Shown in pieces: positions 13,502 through 25,580 of a stretch of 64,000 bases of DNA. The stretch is taken from the NCBI GenBank assembly GCA_021234155.1, contig JAJEKV010000261.1:312001-376000 (forward strand), in the 5' to 3' direction. The number at the start of each line of letters is the position of its first letter. The first letter of the stretch is position 1. The translations under genes were made by a program, and so were the position numbers. This stretch comes from Isoetes taiwanensis (lineage: Eukaryota; Streptophyta; Lycopodiopsida; Isoetales; Isoetaceae). The notes below the pieces were generated by a model, which did no database searches, was not told the origin of the DNA, and was given only the letters and a program-made list of their open reading frames with translations.

Positions 13502-14893
13502 TGCTGCCACCTTGTGGCAGCATGTTAAGAGCAACTTCACAAGAAATCATAAGAAAATCAAGACACATGTGCAAGACATTTTCATTTGGAGCTCATTGTT
13601 TAGGTATGAAGACAAATCTTTACACCAAGTTGAAGATCAATGGAGAACATTCAAAGAAGCATTCAAGTTAGCAAAAGGAAGCAAGACTTGAGTCAAAGGT
13701 TGAAAAAGAAGTCAAAGAGAAGAAGACCCCTAGTCAAAGATTGGAAGACCCCCCAAAGAGTATGTTGTCTTGCCACCTTTTGAGATTTTTACACTATCTT
13801 AGAGTTATTGGCTCAAGAAGGCACTGCTCACATCCATACTCACTCCTCATGCCCTTCCTTCATCTCATTCATCATATTTCCATAGTTCAAAGTCTTTTTC
13901 CCTAGGGCAAAATCTCACACACCACATATCCCATACTCATGCACCATGAACATCACACACACACATCATAATCCATTATCATGCACATGACAAGTTTTAA
14001 AGAACTCACTCTCTCTCTCTCAAAAAGAAAAAGAGAGAGGAGAGGAGGTCCACAAATCCATTACATCACTAGTTCAAGACCAAAGTATTGGTCAAAGACC
14101 GAATCTCAAAAAGCCTAAGTTGATTAGTCGAAAAAATCACTATTTAGTGCCACCTCACCTTCAAAAATCATGCACACATCATCCACATCATCACCAAGTC
14201 ACCCAACACGTGTCATTCACACTTTGTTACACTTCATCAACATTTTACCTAGGGAAACTTTCTTTGACACCTTGCCCTCCACCTCACCATGCCACATCAT
14301 CACCATTTGCCAAGTCACCACCCATATGCCACATGACCTTATACACCATGGAAAAAGAGCCAAAAAATGAAGTTGCTTATTTTCAAAATTTATTTTTTCC
14401 ACCTGAAAGCTCATGAAAAATCATGCAAAATGGTGTTCAAAGATTCTCATTTTGACCACATCTAGCCCTTGTTTTATTGGTTCTTGGGATGCGCGCCTTA
14501 CCTTGTTTGTGCAAACATTTGGCTTGGTTACCCCCCAAAAATCCATGTCATTTTCTAGCCAACCATGTTTAGCCACGTGAAAATCCACTGAGCCCATTTT
14601 TCGTCAAACGCCTGTGGGATATCTCTGTCTTCGTGAAGAACCCTAAAATCATGGCAAGATCCGACGCCTAACTAACCGGCAAATCATGATCAAACCGGCC
14701 CGATTTAGCCTTTTGATGCCAAGAATCTCGCTAAGAATGGTTGAAAACTCATTTATTGATGTCATACAAGAGCAAGGCCACGCTAGAGGGGTTCATTTTG
14801 AGGAAGAAATCATGGTTACAACAAGTGACCGACTTATAGATCAAGAAAGAATTTGACAAGCAGAAGAGGCAAAATCCGATACGTTTCATCAAG
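13502..14893 (+). repeat. Element C 5' LTR, first part
   Basis: Matches 50127-52190 apart from the retroposon in that copy. It contains CT-rich and A/G-rich tracts at about 14005-14040. ORFs in this region (for example 14120-14416) are shared between LTRs only as DNA and are not counted as genes. It is interrupted at TCAAG (14889-14893) by element A. Confidence 0.92.
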
Positions 14894-16455
14894 TGTGACG
14901 TTCCAGCATAACATATGGTATGAATACGTATATTATACTGACACGTCACTAGTACATGTCGACTCAGACGACATGTACACGGCGACCGTAAAGGGTAGTA
15001 CCCTAGGGTACGACCTTGTGAACCATTATATTGCACATGTTAAAGCAACATGTGAATATAATCCCTTTTTGCCACGTGGCAATGACCCATTGACCAAAAA
15101 GGGACCAGCCCTAAATGCGTGGAGATAAAGGGGCATAAACCCTAAAAGGGAAACCCTTTCAGTTCTCAGCCCCTGAGTCTCGGATTGGAGCAGCAGAGGA
15201 TGCATTTCCGCCTGAACGGAAGCAGAGAAGTCGGATCTCCCAGGTTGCAGCTCGATCCAAGATCGCCAGACCGAGATCGGCGAAAGATGGACGCTTTCGA
15301 GAGGAGTGGGAGCCGCCAAGATGCGGGTGGGTGGTTCATTCAATAGGTAGATCCGAAGTTATCGCCCCTTTTCAAGGGAGTTTAGCATCCATTCTTAGCT
15401 ATAGGCGACCCCTACAGCCTAAGAATGATAGACACTAACAAAGGAACCTAACCATGTATGATTAGGTAGATTAGAATAGATGTATTCTGTTATGTTCAGT
15501 TCTGTTGATGATGTTTTGACATTCTATGCGCCACTCTTGTGTATTGGGAAGGGGGGTAGAGACCCAGAGCCCAAGTAGTTGTATGATCATAGTTAGCCCA
15601 TTAATTCCCAATTAATGCGCCTCAAGGCATAAGAGCCCGCCGGTCCGTGGGTGGCTGAGCTAGACCGGCCGACAAGGAAGGGCTTGTCTGATCCGATTGA
15701 TCCCTCAGTGCGTGAGCGGCGGCCGGGGAACATTGTGGGCTAGGCCTAATACCCTGCAATTTGCGTGAGGGCGGGGTATGGGCTCACACACCTCTTGGGT
15801 GATCGTCATCTTCTAGGGGTTCAAGTCAGATATGAGCAAGTGGCTCTCTAGCTCAGCGTGATTGGCATGAACCTTCGGGGAGAGTAATCTCCTCCCCCCG
15901 CCTCATCGAGAGCTAGGGAGATGCAACCCGGTAGAGTAGCCCCTTTGGCTATGCACCCCGCAGTTATGGTCGCTCCAATACTTTTCAGCCTATCCGCAAA
16001 GTATGCAATGAGAGGGGCGGATGGAGTGGACTACCCAACGACCATGTTTCTATGCCGCCCAAATCCATTTGCCATGAATTCATGCCTCATTGTTATCAGG
16101 AGACCCAAGCCGTCAGTCTTTCCCCAAGAGTCTGAGCCTGGGTAGGATTTCCCCATGTTATGTTGATGTACTGATGTGTTGTTGCAGCTACTGTGATATG
16201 GTGGACCACCCTTCGAGGTGGGTATGTTATTGTTGATTGATGTCATGTGCTCATGTGTGTTTACGCTTCCGCAGCCTAGATCGATCCGAGGGAGCGGGAG
16301 GAATGACACGCCCATTCTTCCCCGCCGGGTTCTTGGCCACCGGCAAAGAGCCCGATGTTAGGTGGGCGGGCTCATGTCGGAGAAGATGCTGGTTTGAGGG
16401 ATGATCTCCAGTTTGTATACGATTGGGGCATCGTATAGGAGCTGGGGCCGTCACA
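14894..16455 (+). repeat. Element A 5' LTR
   Basis: 1562 bp, paired with 29583-31128. It carries a 10-bp stem hairpin GTACATGTCG..CGACATGTAC at about 14954-14981, conserved in the other LTR. The two LTRs differ by many small indels. Confidence 0.92.
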
Positions 16456-16456
16456 A

Positions 16457-16470
16457 TAGTATCAGAGCCT
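16457..16470 (+). promoter_or_regulatory. Element A primer-binding site (tRNA-iMet)
   Basis: TAGTATCAGAGCC follows the 5' LTR. This is the plant initiator-Met tRNA site TGGTATCAGAGC with one G-to-A change. Confidence 0.85.
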
Positions 16471-16708
16471 TGATCTTGGCAGACCAAGATCGAGCACTGA
16501 CCGTATTCCTATAGGAACTAACTAATCTAGACATTCAGTCTTGGAGATAAAAGCCCAAGCACGAACCTCGAGTAGTGGGAAATTTTTTTTCCCATGAATA
16601 GAGTTAATAGCTATCTAGAATGTGGATAATTAGAGAACATAATTTAGATGAAGTAGATTGAAGAAAAGTCACCTAAGAAAGCCTAGTAAATTTTAGTCAC
16701 TTTTTGGC

Positions 16709-17850
16709 CGACACCTCCAAGGATGCGCTAGGAGCATGTTAGGTCTAGACCTAATTGGTCTCTCGCGCACGCTTAGAGGGGTCACTCCATAAGAACCCTA
16801 GAACTCGGCCTTAGGAGCCCCAAAATTGTAAAATAAAAGATGAAATCCCATTTAAAAAGCTCGAATTAGCTAGATTTGTATGTTAAAACACAAAAAAACA
16901 TCAAGTAAAAGTCATTTTGGAGCAACACCTCTAAGGGTGCGCCAGGGCATAGTTAGGTCATGACCTAACACCCTTCTCGCGCATGCTTAGAGGGGTCCCC
17001 TAAAAGTGACCTCGGAATTTGATAAAAACTTACTCAAATTATAAACGTAATGATAGAATCCCGCTTAGAATGCTTTAATTAGTTGGAAATGCATGTTAAT
17101 TTGTTTAAATTGGATAAGTTTAAAGCAAAAAGGGCCAACACCTCTAAGGATGCGCCAGGGCATAGTTAGGTCCCCTCCTCGCGCATGCTTAGAGGGGTTC
17201 GAGCGAAAAAACAAAGGGTTGAAGAAGACCTAGCTTCGATTCGAGATATGGAGGATTTCATCAACAAACCAAGAAAATAAGCAAGGCAGAGATGGAGGTC
17301 GTGCAACACTTCGAAGATTCACTGGTATGCACGCTCCATGCAAAAAGAGTCACGCTTCAACCAAAGGACATGAGACTGGCCAAATACATCAAGAGGACAG
17401 ATAAATAGAACAGAAGCTACTTTTTGTAACTAACAGGCTTATATGTAAAGTGTGAAAATTTTGAATAATACAGCTATATATTTTTGTTTAAAACATGCAT
17501 TGGATTAAGTATAGTAGTAGTTAAGGAGCAAATGTGAAATTTTGGGTAAAAAGAGGCCAACACCTCTAAGGGTGCGCCAGGGCATAGTTAGGTCTAGACC
17601 TAACACCCCTCCACAAGATGCTTAGAGGGGTCCAAACTAACCTGACCCTTGATCACCCACTTACCCGCCCCAAATGAAGTAAATAAGCAAAAAACCTAGC
17701 AGTTCAGAAGAAAATAAGTAGGAATTCACGTCTTTAAACTTGTTTTTGGCATCCATTAGACATAGAAGGACCAACACCTCCAAGGGTGCGCCAGAGGCCA
17801 CTTAGGTCCCAACCTAACTATGCTCTCGCGCATGCTTAGAGGGGTCCGAT
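16709..17850 (+). repeat. Five dispersed copies of an ~80-nt hairpin repeat in element A
   Basis: Copies begin near 16708, 16920, 17129, 17549 and 17769. Each opens with CCAACACCTCTAAGGRTGCGC, has an inner GTTAGGTC..GACCTAAC pair in most copies, and closes with CGCGCATGCTTAGAGGGGTC. The ends pair (CCTCTAAG with CTTAGAGG, then GTGCGC with GCGCAT). Differences such as CCTCCAAG keep pairing through wobble. Spacing is 200-420 bp, and the H3 remnant lies between copies 3 and 4. Function unknown. Confidence 0.85.
17283..17408 (+). pseudogene. Histone H3 C-terminal remnant in element A
   Basis: An open frame ending at TAG (17406-17408) reads AEMEVVQHFEDS, then CTLHAKRVTLQPKDMRLA and a basic tail. 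It lines up with the end of the histone H3 fold ([20 protein letters not shown] in canonical H3) and with the H3-like protein of element B. It retains PKD, which B has changed to KKD. The N-terminal part of the fold and the ARTKQTAR tail are missing. A GTGAAAATTTTG motif follows the stop, as in B. It is a relic of the same captured gene. Confidence 0.85.
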
Positions 17851-17859
17851 TTTTTCAAA

Positions 17860-18500
17860 CCCCATAACTTGAGCTACAGAACTCCAAATCGCCTGAAATT
17901 TGTTGCAATAGGACTGTTAGACAGCCTAGAATCCATTTCTGACCTCAAATTAGGCAAGAAATGTCAAACCCCAGCTCAAAATGACCAAAATTGCTCAAAC
18001 CCTTGAATTGTTTTTCCAAACTGTGGTTTGTTTGTAAATAGAAGCATACCCCATTAGTACCTCACAAGTATTGCTCTCGGCTCAAAGCTGATGCCTTACT
18101 CCTAGATAGAAGTGCCCAAGAACACCCCTTTGTTATAGTCATCTAGACCTCAGCATAGCAACCCAAGTCCAACTGTTGGTACATCACCTCTGCTCATGCC
18201 AAAGGCATAAACCTTGACCTAATTTTGTGTCCTTCCTAGAAAGGAGCTAGAGTCTAGAGCTGCCCAAGTCACTCCATGTGTAGAGATTGGACTCCCCCAA
18301 ACCAACTTTGCTAGGACCTTAGAGTATGCCTCAAACATCATGGAGGTTTTGCAAAACAACCCTCATTTCATGCCATACCACACGTCCTAATGTCCATAGA
18401 CTTGGAGATTATAGATATGTCTCCAGTAATGCTGCTCGAGCATCATGCTTGCTTATAGAGCCCAAAATGTTGTAGGAGAGCCCTTCAAGTGGACCCTTAG
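17860..18500. other. Element A internal, non-coding
   Basis: No ORF or repeat recognised. AT-balanced sequence between the hairpin repeats and the GA-rich block. Confidence 0.4.
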
Positions 18501-20349
18501 ACTCTAGAATATCTGGCGTTGCTTTCAAGTAGGGTAGGGCGAGCCACGAGGAAGAGCTAGAGGCGCAACTTCTTGAAGACATCAAGGTCCCGGTGATGTA
18601 CGAGGCAGTTAAGGAGAGGAGACCGAAAAGGCGGACCCAAGAGAGGGAAGCACAACGACAAACACCTCAACTGACAAACGAGTAGAACAGGACATCACCG
18701 GCCTATCATCAATCTTCATCAAATGGGAAGCTACCACGTCGACGAGGTCACATCAGAAAGAGGATCTCGACGCCTTCACCAACTCGACGCACATGAGTTT
18801 CAAATGGAAGAATGCAAGGCAAAGCAAAATACAAAAGTCGTGAAGAAGGCGTTAGACATCGATGCCACGCTGGCATCACGAGCTAAGGTCGAGGGCATAA
18901 TCTTTCATCGAGGAGAGAAGTCATGGCTACACAGAGCCGTATAGAAACCGGAGGGAAGACAACCACGACCTTGCAGCCCAAGAGCTCGCTTAATGTAATG
19001 CAACGCCAACAAAAGGAGCAACCAAGCTAGGGCAACCACAACGCACCTAAGGTGACCAGACGAGTTTCCAGCTCCCTTGCACCAGCTAGGAGAACTTTCA
19101 TCGGTTCCAAAAAGTAGGAGACCATGAGGGGAAGGAGACGATATCGGGGAAGGAACATCTCCAACTTGAAGGCCTATATCGGCATTAGGGGCAAGATCAA
19201 GGAGGAGAATATTCCGCTCGAACAAGAATTCGGGACCCGTAAACACCTAGAAACCAAAGGAAGGACGACTTTTACGTCGCCCAAGGAGTGCTTTTGGAGA
19301 CTTCGAATGGATAGGACCCAAAGGCGGAGGAGACGACCCTAGTTTGCCAGTACAAATCACGCAAAGGCAACCGAAGGAGCTAGGGTAGGTGCAATGGAGA
19401 TGACCACACTTCCAAGCACATGAGAGGCACCTCTGAATGAAGCAAAGCCCAATCAACAGTAACTTTCGAAATTCAACCTACGGAGGAATGACAATGCACG
19501 CCTACCGACCACGCATCTCGTGAGCCGAAGACATTCAAGAACGCCCGACCGCAAGAAGCCGGTGATCAACCGATCAATGGCACCGCGACATCGGCAACCT
19601 TGCAACGGCCATTAATCGCATATAGGACGCGTTGAGCTGCCACCGCATTCCTTACTTACCGGACATACACATTAAGGAGGAGTATCTTTTTCAAGGGATC
19701 ACATCGACGAACACTCTTCGCAGAACTTGGGGTGACGAGCTCGGATCGTACATGAAGCTCAACAATAGTAGCAAAGATCTCAAGGAATCCGGAGCCAACC
19801 GAGAACGAAGAAGATGCAAAGAAACCGGAAGGATCAAACGCGATAGGAGGAGGGGAAACCCTAAAGGAGTATAAACATTTAAGTAGATCTCGTAGTTGTT
19901 TTGAAAAAGTGGATGAATTAAAATCCCAATGTAAATGCGTATATGTCTATTGTATATCTCGGGTGCTCACAGATATAGTGGAGAAACATATGTTTTACGG
20001 ATTTAGCGCTTAGATCAGGAAGCTCCTTCACTTCGACTACCAAATGAGGAAGCAAGGAAGCACAACTATAGCCCAAGATCAAAATGGAAGAGCAAGTACG
20101 AGGGAGAAACGACCAGAGCCCAAGCAAACCTTCGACTCCAAACACTTCGAGAAGTGCCCTCAAGTAGAAGACCGCTCGTCCACCCAATGTCAGAATAAGG
20201 TCATGTCAAGATCATCAGCGCTGCACCAGGACATCGTCAGGGCGCACCACTACCTCTTGTGGCAGCGGCAACACTTGACGAACTTATGACACGAGTGGCC
20301 TCAACAATAGAAGGAGGAACGACCCGACATCAACGAGCCAACTAAGAAG
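18501..20349 (+). pseudogene. Degenerate GA-rich quasi-coding block of element A
   Basis: Purine-rich, charged-residue composition (short frames such as 18723-18944 and 19124-19342) suggests a decayed gag- or ORF-X-like coding region. No catalytic motif is legible. It continues after the CACTA-like insertion at 25581-27200, so the two parts were once joined. Confidence 0.45.
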
Positions 20350-20634
20350 CACAAGGCACCCAAAATTAAAACACGATATGGTTTTTCCCATGGTTATGAC
20401 CAAAAAACCATTCTACAAAACCAATACATGTAAGTGGGTTGATATCATTAAAAACCATATATGGCTAAAGTTTGTGGTTTGCAGTGGGTGTTTACTAAGG
20501 TGATTTTTTAACATGTTTAACAGGTATAGTTTAATTTAGCACCATGTGTACGGTTTATGAATGTGGTATTTTTACATTGTATACATATGTGATTTATATA
20601 TGGTGTTCAATATGGTGGTCCTCTAACATGTTTC

Positions 20635-20714
20635 GTAGGTATGGTTTATCATAACACTTCATGTGTGTGGTTTAGTAGGTATGGTTTATCATAACACTTC
20701 ATGTGTGTGGTTGT
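20635..20714. repeat. 40-bp tandem duplication in the CACTA-like element
   Basis: GTAGGTATGGTTTATCATAA begins at 20635 and again at 20675. A similar doubled unit around CAAAGCATTCCAAGTTAGC lies at about 20915-20975. Subterminal repeat expansion. Confidence 0.8.
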
Positions 20715-23124
20715 ATGTGGTTTTTAGAGTGTAAACAAATATGGCTAAATGTTGTGAATGTTTTTTGATTCATAAGTCACTATTGGTTGTTTGCATAATA
20801 TTTCATGTTTAGTGCGTTGAAACCATGAATGGTTTACTAGTAGAATGCATTGGTTCTTAACATCGTTTTAACTGTGGCTAAGATTATAAATCACTAGTGT
20901 TTTGCAATTCAAAGCATTCCAAGTTAGCCCTCAAATCAATAGTGTTTTGCAGTTCAAAGCATTCCAAGTTAGCTTGTTAACACCTCGTTATATTGTAGCG
21001 TTATATTTATATGTAGTGTTTAATTGATAAATCATCAATACTTAACCATTCATGATCACTAGTGTTTTATTGTTCAAAGCAATACAAATTAGTTTATTAT
21101 AACTCCTCCTTGTATTCTAGCTTTACATGTAGTGGTTTAGTTAATAAAACATCTAATACTTTCCCAATTCATAATGTGACGTGCCATCCATAGTACTTTG
21201 GGCCAAGGGATCGAACCTTGGATCAACCATACCCCATGATATAGCAACATGGCATAATATGATTCCTCCAGAGGGATTCTTTTCCTTTTACATCAAAAAA
21301 GGAAATTAAAAAAAAAATGCTATTGTTATTACCTTTCCAAGGTATAAAGAATATTTGGGCGTAATTGATCCTAAAACTAAGGCATCTAGAGCAGCAATTG
21401 AACTCTAAAAAAACTCCAAGGTGTTCTATCACACAATTAAGGCTAATAAGAAAAAGGCAAAACAGAGCTTGGAAAATGGATGGAATGCAAGGTAAAATGC
21501 TTCATTTTGCTTTATCGCTACTTCAGAAATTTAAAAGAAGATCAAGAGCATGAACCTGGATGGAGTTGGTCTGCAGCTGATGCCCCTCTATTCTCCAGGT
21601 TAAAGGGAACATAAAACTTATGTTGGGGACCATCAAAATGGAGATCTCTGAAACAGAGCCAGAAGACATGTACCTAAACAACAAAAGTTCATCGGAACAG
21701 AGGACATAACGATCAATCAACGTTTGGTGGATAAAAACTTGCATAATGGTAAATCAGTAGATAAAATGGAGCAAGATACTCTCCCTTTTCTGTTTGCCAT
21801 GTGCAAGCATTCTGCACCATACCCACCTTGCTTTTACGTTCAGCTTGCTCAAAAGATCATTTGCAAAAGCTTTCTTCGGCACCATAAATCATTATACATT
21901 TAACAGGCTTAATCTATAAATGGAGCTTCAGAGGCCATAAGCCTTTGCTATGTAAAGCATATAGAAACTAGCATACAATAATTTACCATTACATATAAAG
22001 GTGTTCCAGGCATCTTAAAAACCAGGCTCCTTATTCGTACATGACATAACCCTTCTTGAATCATACAAACCGAAATACAAAACTGCATGATCATTTCTGA
22101 AAAAGCTTTAACAGAAAAAATGTGTTGTACAAAATCCAGATTTATTCTATTAATGCTACAATACAGAACATTCATTTTTTGCTATAGTTGAAGCATCAGG
22201 AACTACACTAATAGTATGCAGACAAGATTAAATTCACCCTGCAGAAACATACTGTAGAGAGTTCAAATTTACCATATCAAGCATGATAGAACCTTAGTTT
22301 TTGTATATGTAAAACATCAAGAACAACACTAGTAGTATGCAGATAGAATTAGACTTCATCCCTTATTGTGTTTGTTCCCATGTTATTAAGAAAAACGTCT
22401 GCCAAACCTGGTTAGGAGGGACGTCCTCATGCACACGGTCTTGAAAACTTGTAGCAGAGTTAAATGCGTTGCACCCAGCTCCAGTGTTGTTTGCTCCACT
22501 AGCTCTTCCATATATAGCAATTCTAACAGTGATTTCTGTTGACAACCATGTCAGTTTTGCATGCACCTTCTGTTATTGAAACAACTCCTTCAAAACTTGT
22601 CCTAGCTTGCTTCCATATCAGCAGAAATATTGCATAACGAAACTACTGCAGTGGCGTTCTTCAACTGAAAGCTTGGCGCTCATAGCACATTCGGTTCTGG
22701 TTAATGCATTGAAGCCCAGATTTTTCCCAGCAGGAGAATTAAAAGTGCAATGGCTGCTCATAAAAGAAGCAGTGTTCTTGCATTTGGACAGGAATAATTT
22801 ACTAAGAGCAAGAGAAGGGGGAGTAAACATGTTGCAAACAAGTGACTATTATATAACTAGAGATCATAAACGGTAGCATTCTAGCCCCAAAACCTTGGTA
22901 CCTTCCATTTTATATTCAAGGTAAGTGAACGTCAAATCCTGCCAGCAACAGCGATAACAGAGTATTGTAGTGGTCTTGAACTTTGCATCATGTCGTGCTC
23001 CATTGAAAGAAATCTTGCTCATATCTACGGCCGCTACAAACTGGCGACCAATTTCGTGTCTAAGAACCCTAACCCTAAGTAATAGTTCTAAAAGCATGCT
23101 TGCTTTTAGGTTATACGAATTAAA

Positions 23125-23465
23125 TCATACACCGTCCTTTTCATTCTAGTATAGTGGTATAAAGCATTAAATGCCCTATCTACCATATGTCAAGTTTTCC
23201 CCTTTTATAAGGGAACAAATTAATACAATGGTAAACTATAAAGCATTTTCAAAACGTTCTACCTTGCTAAAATAAGAATTCTAAAGTCAATCATTCATCA
23301 CCGTCATTTCCATTCTAGTTGTAAAGCATTAAATGCCCTATGTACCATATGTCAGGCTTCCCCTTTTTACAAGGAAACGAATTAATACAATGGTCAACTA
23401 TATAGCTTCCCCTCCTTTTTAAAAAAAATAAAGTTCCAACTTGCTAAAGTAAGAATTCTAAAGTT
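23125..23465. repeat. About 170-bp tandem duplication in the CACTA-like element
   Basis: 23125-23290 and 23297-23463 share AAAGCATTAAATGCCCTAT, CATATGTCA, AATTAATACAATGGT and TAAGAATTCTAAAGT in the same order. Non-coding. Confidence 0.75.
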
Positions 23466-25580
23466 GATATTAACCATGGGATGGGTACTTATTTCGCCTG
23501 GTCCAAATAATTTCTATCACCAACATGCATTTTTAGAGACTACATTATTAGAAGATGTCCACTAGTGGGTTTATTTGGGCACAAGAATAGAGTTTCACAA
23601 CCATGGGGTCAATCCAAATACATGGCCATTTATAGGAATAGATATGGGTTCCCAAAGCTTATGCCAGTGCTTTCCAGTAGATCCATCAACTCTATAATGT
23701 TACCTAACAAGTGATTCATTTTCATATGCCACTCTTCAGAGCATAATGTAATGCAATGGGTAATGGTCTGCCAATCAGATGGAATTTTTCAATGATTGAC
23801 AGCCAGAGATTTAGAGTGAGGAGATTCGATGTAAGCTATATTCATCTTCTTTTGCTCTTAGGCTTTAAGAATAGGCAATGATTCTCTAATGTTTGCTTTA
23901 TCAGGTCAATTGTGTAGCAATGCACTTGCTAAACTGGCTACTTTGTTTGAGTTAAATTATTTTATCATGCTTAGACTTTGGTTACACATGTTGTATGGAC
24001 TAGCATTTGAGTATAAGTGCCAGTTCCAAATCTTCATGAAATATCTACAGCATATGATCGTTTGAAATCAAATTGTATTGTGTTTAACTTTTTTGTTTCT
24101 TGCTTTGGTATAGGACCTTCTTTCATAATTGTATATGTCTTTTGGCATCTTGACACAATATGCCAACGTCCACTAGCAAGGGCAAGGCTGTTAGATTGTT
24201 CATGGAATCGAATTAGGTTTCTTCTGATTCGTTAGACGATGCTTCTTAGTTGCATTTTTCTATGGAGTTACATAGGCGATACACAGAAATTGATGCAAGC
24301 ATGTTTATGGGTCGAATGTTTATGGGTCTTTGATGTTAACCTATGTAATGGTGGCCACAAGACCATCTCAAACTAATAAGCGGGTTCAAAGTTCCATTTT
24401 AACATAAACTTCAATATTATTGCATAGAGCATTGAAATGTACATGTCCATAACTTCAAGGCTGCTTAATATGTGTTTACCCCCTTCACACATGTCTTCTT
24501 CAATTCGAATGAAACGTTTATTCAATTTAAAATGGCCGCCCATCTACAAAACTCTGAAGCAATGACTTGCTAGATTTCCAACTTCTACAATAACAAACAA
24601 TAGACAAAAATAAAAAAAGCAGTTGATTAAAGAAAGGAAAATGAAAGAAACGTAGATATGAGAAACAATTTTTTAGAAATAAACATTATTGATTTGCACC
24701 TTTACGATTGCCTTTGTATTGGATCCCATAGGCAATTTATGTAGTATGGATAATAAAAAATCAATTCAATTACTAAAAAAATCATCTCCAGAAAATCATC
24801 TCGAGAATAATTTCCATCTTTCAAAGACCATTATAGCATAACATTTTACTTCTTAATATATACTGGACGTGGATATTAACTTGGTATTGAGAATTTGAAA
24901 ACCATGTTAGAAATCTCTGCTAATCAGTATAAGAAGTGTGAATGCAAAACCATATATAGTTCTAAAAAACCACTATATCTATTCCTAATGGTTTGATAGC
25001 GGCTAATTATGATAATTGTTTTTTGGGTGCTTTATGAATAACCACTATGGATAGCCACATCCTTTTAGGTGATACCTATGAATAGTGACCATGACAATCA
25101 ACTCGGTATCGAAAACCATTCTACAAACCACAACCATTTTATAACCTAATTATTAAGATAGTAAACTAGCATGAATAACCACCATGGCATTTAAATTGGT
25201 ATAAAAACCCATGCTATAAACCACTTCAACTTCTCTAAGCCACGTGAGAATAGAAAACCAGCATAAACAACCATTGCCATATTTAAAGTGTTGTTGAAAA
25301 ACCATGCTACAAACTTTTGTTGATTTAATAAGTCATGCTATGTTAGAAAACCAATAAAAATAGTCACCATTGATGTTAGAAACCATGTAATAAACTAATA
25401 TCGACTTTAGTATACCACATTGTAACACAATATCAACATGAATAACCACGTACTAGTTATGAAAACCACTAAGCTATGTGGTTATTACTAAGAATAGAAT
25501 TTTTTAACATAAAAAACCACATCTATAGTGGTTTTTCAGTGGTTTATTATAGTGGTTAAATTTTTGGGTGCCTTGTGAAG

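Larger units (their letters stand above)
20350..25577. mobile_element. CACTA-like (En/Spm-type) DNA transposon, non-autonomous, 5.2 kb
   Basis: The terminal inverted repeats are CACAAGGCACCCAAAA at 20350 and its inverse ending at 25577, with weaker pairing for about 10 bp more. The 3-bp TSD is AAG (20347-20349 and 25578-25580). Both subterminal regions are crowded with short AACCAC/GTGGTT motifs, as in the transposase-binding ends of En/Spm elements. The first five bases are CACAA rather than CACTA, so the family is a variant, or another superfamily with 3-bp TSDs. No transposase was found. The interior may contain captured host sequence. Confidence 0.8.

Noticed and set aside
14120-14416. 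ORFs repeated at 14120 and 50741, 31946 and 52988, 35097 and 46137, 14853 and 29493
   Set aside because: They lie inside LTR pairs. Their repetition reflects LTR duplication, not protein conservation.
18923-18958. MATQSRIETGGK as a decayed H3 tail in element A
   Set aside because: It shares TGGK and a few residues with H3, but needs gaps, is far from the H3 remnant and sits in a low-complexity GA-rich block. Chance is likelier.
23055-23080. Telomere-like repeat
   Set aside because: Only two CCCTAA units, CTAACCCTAA by chance.
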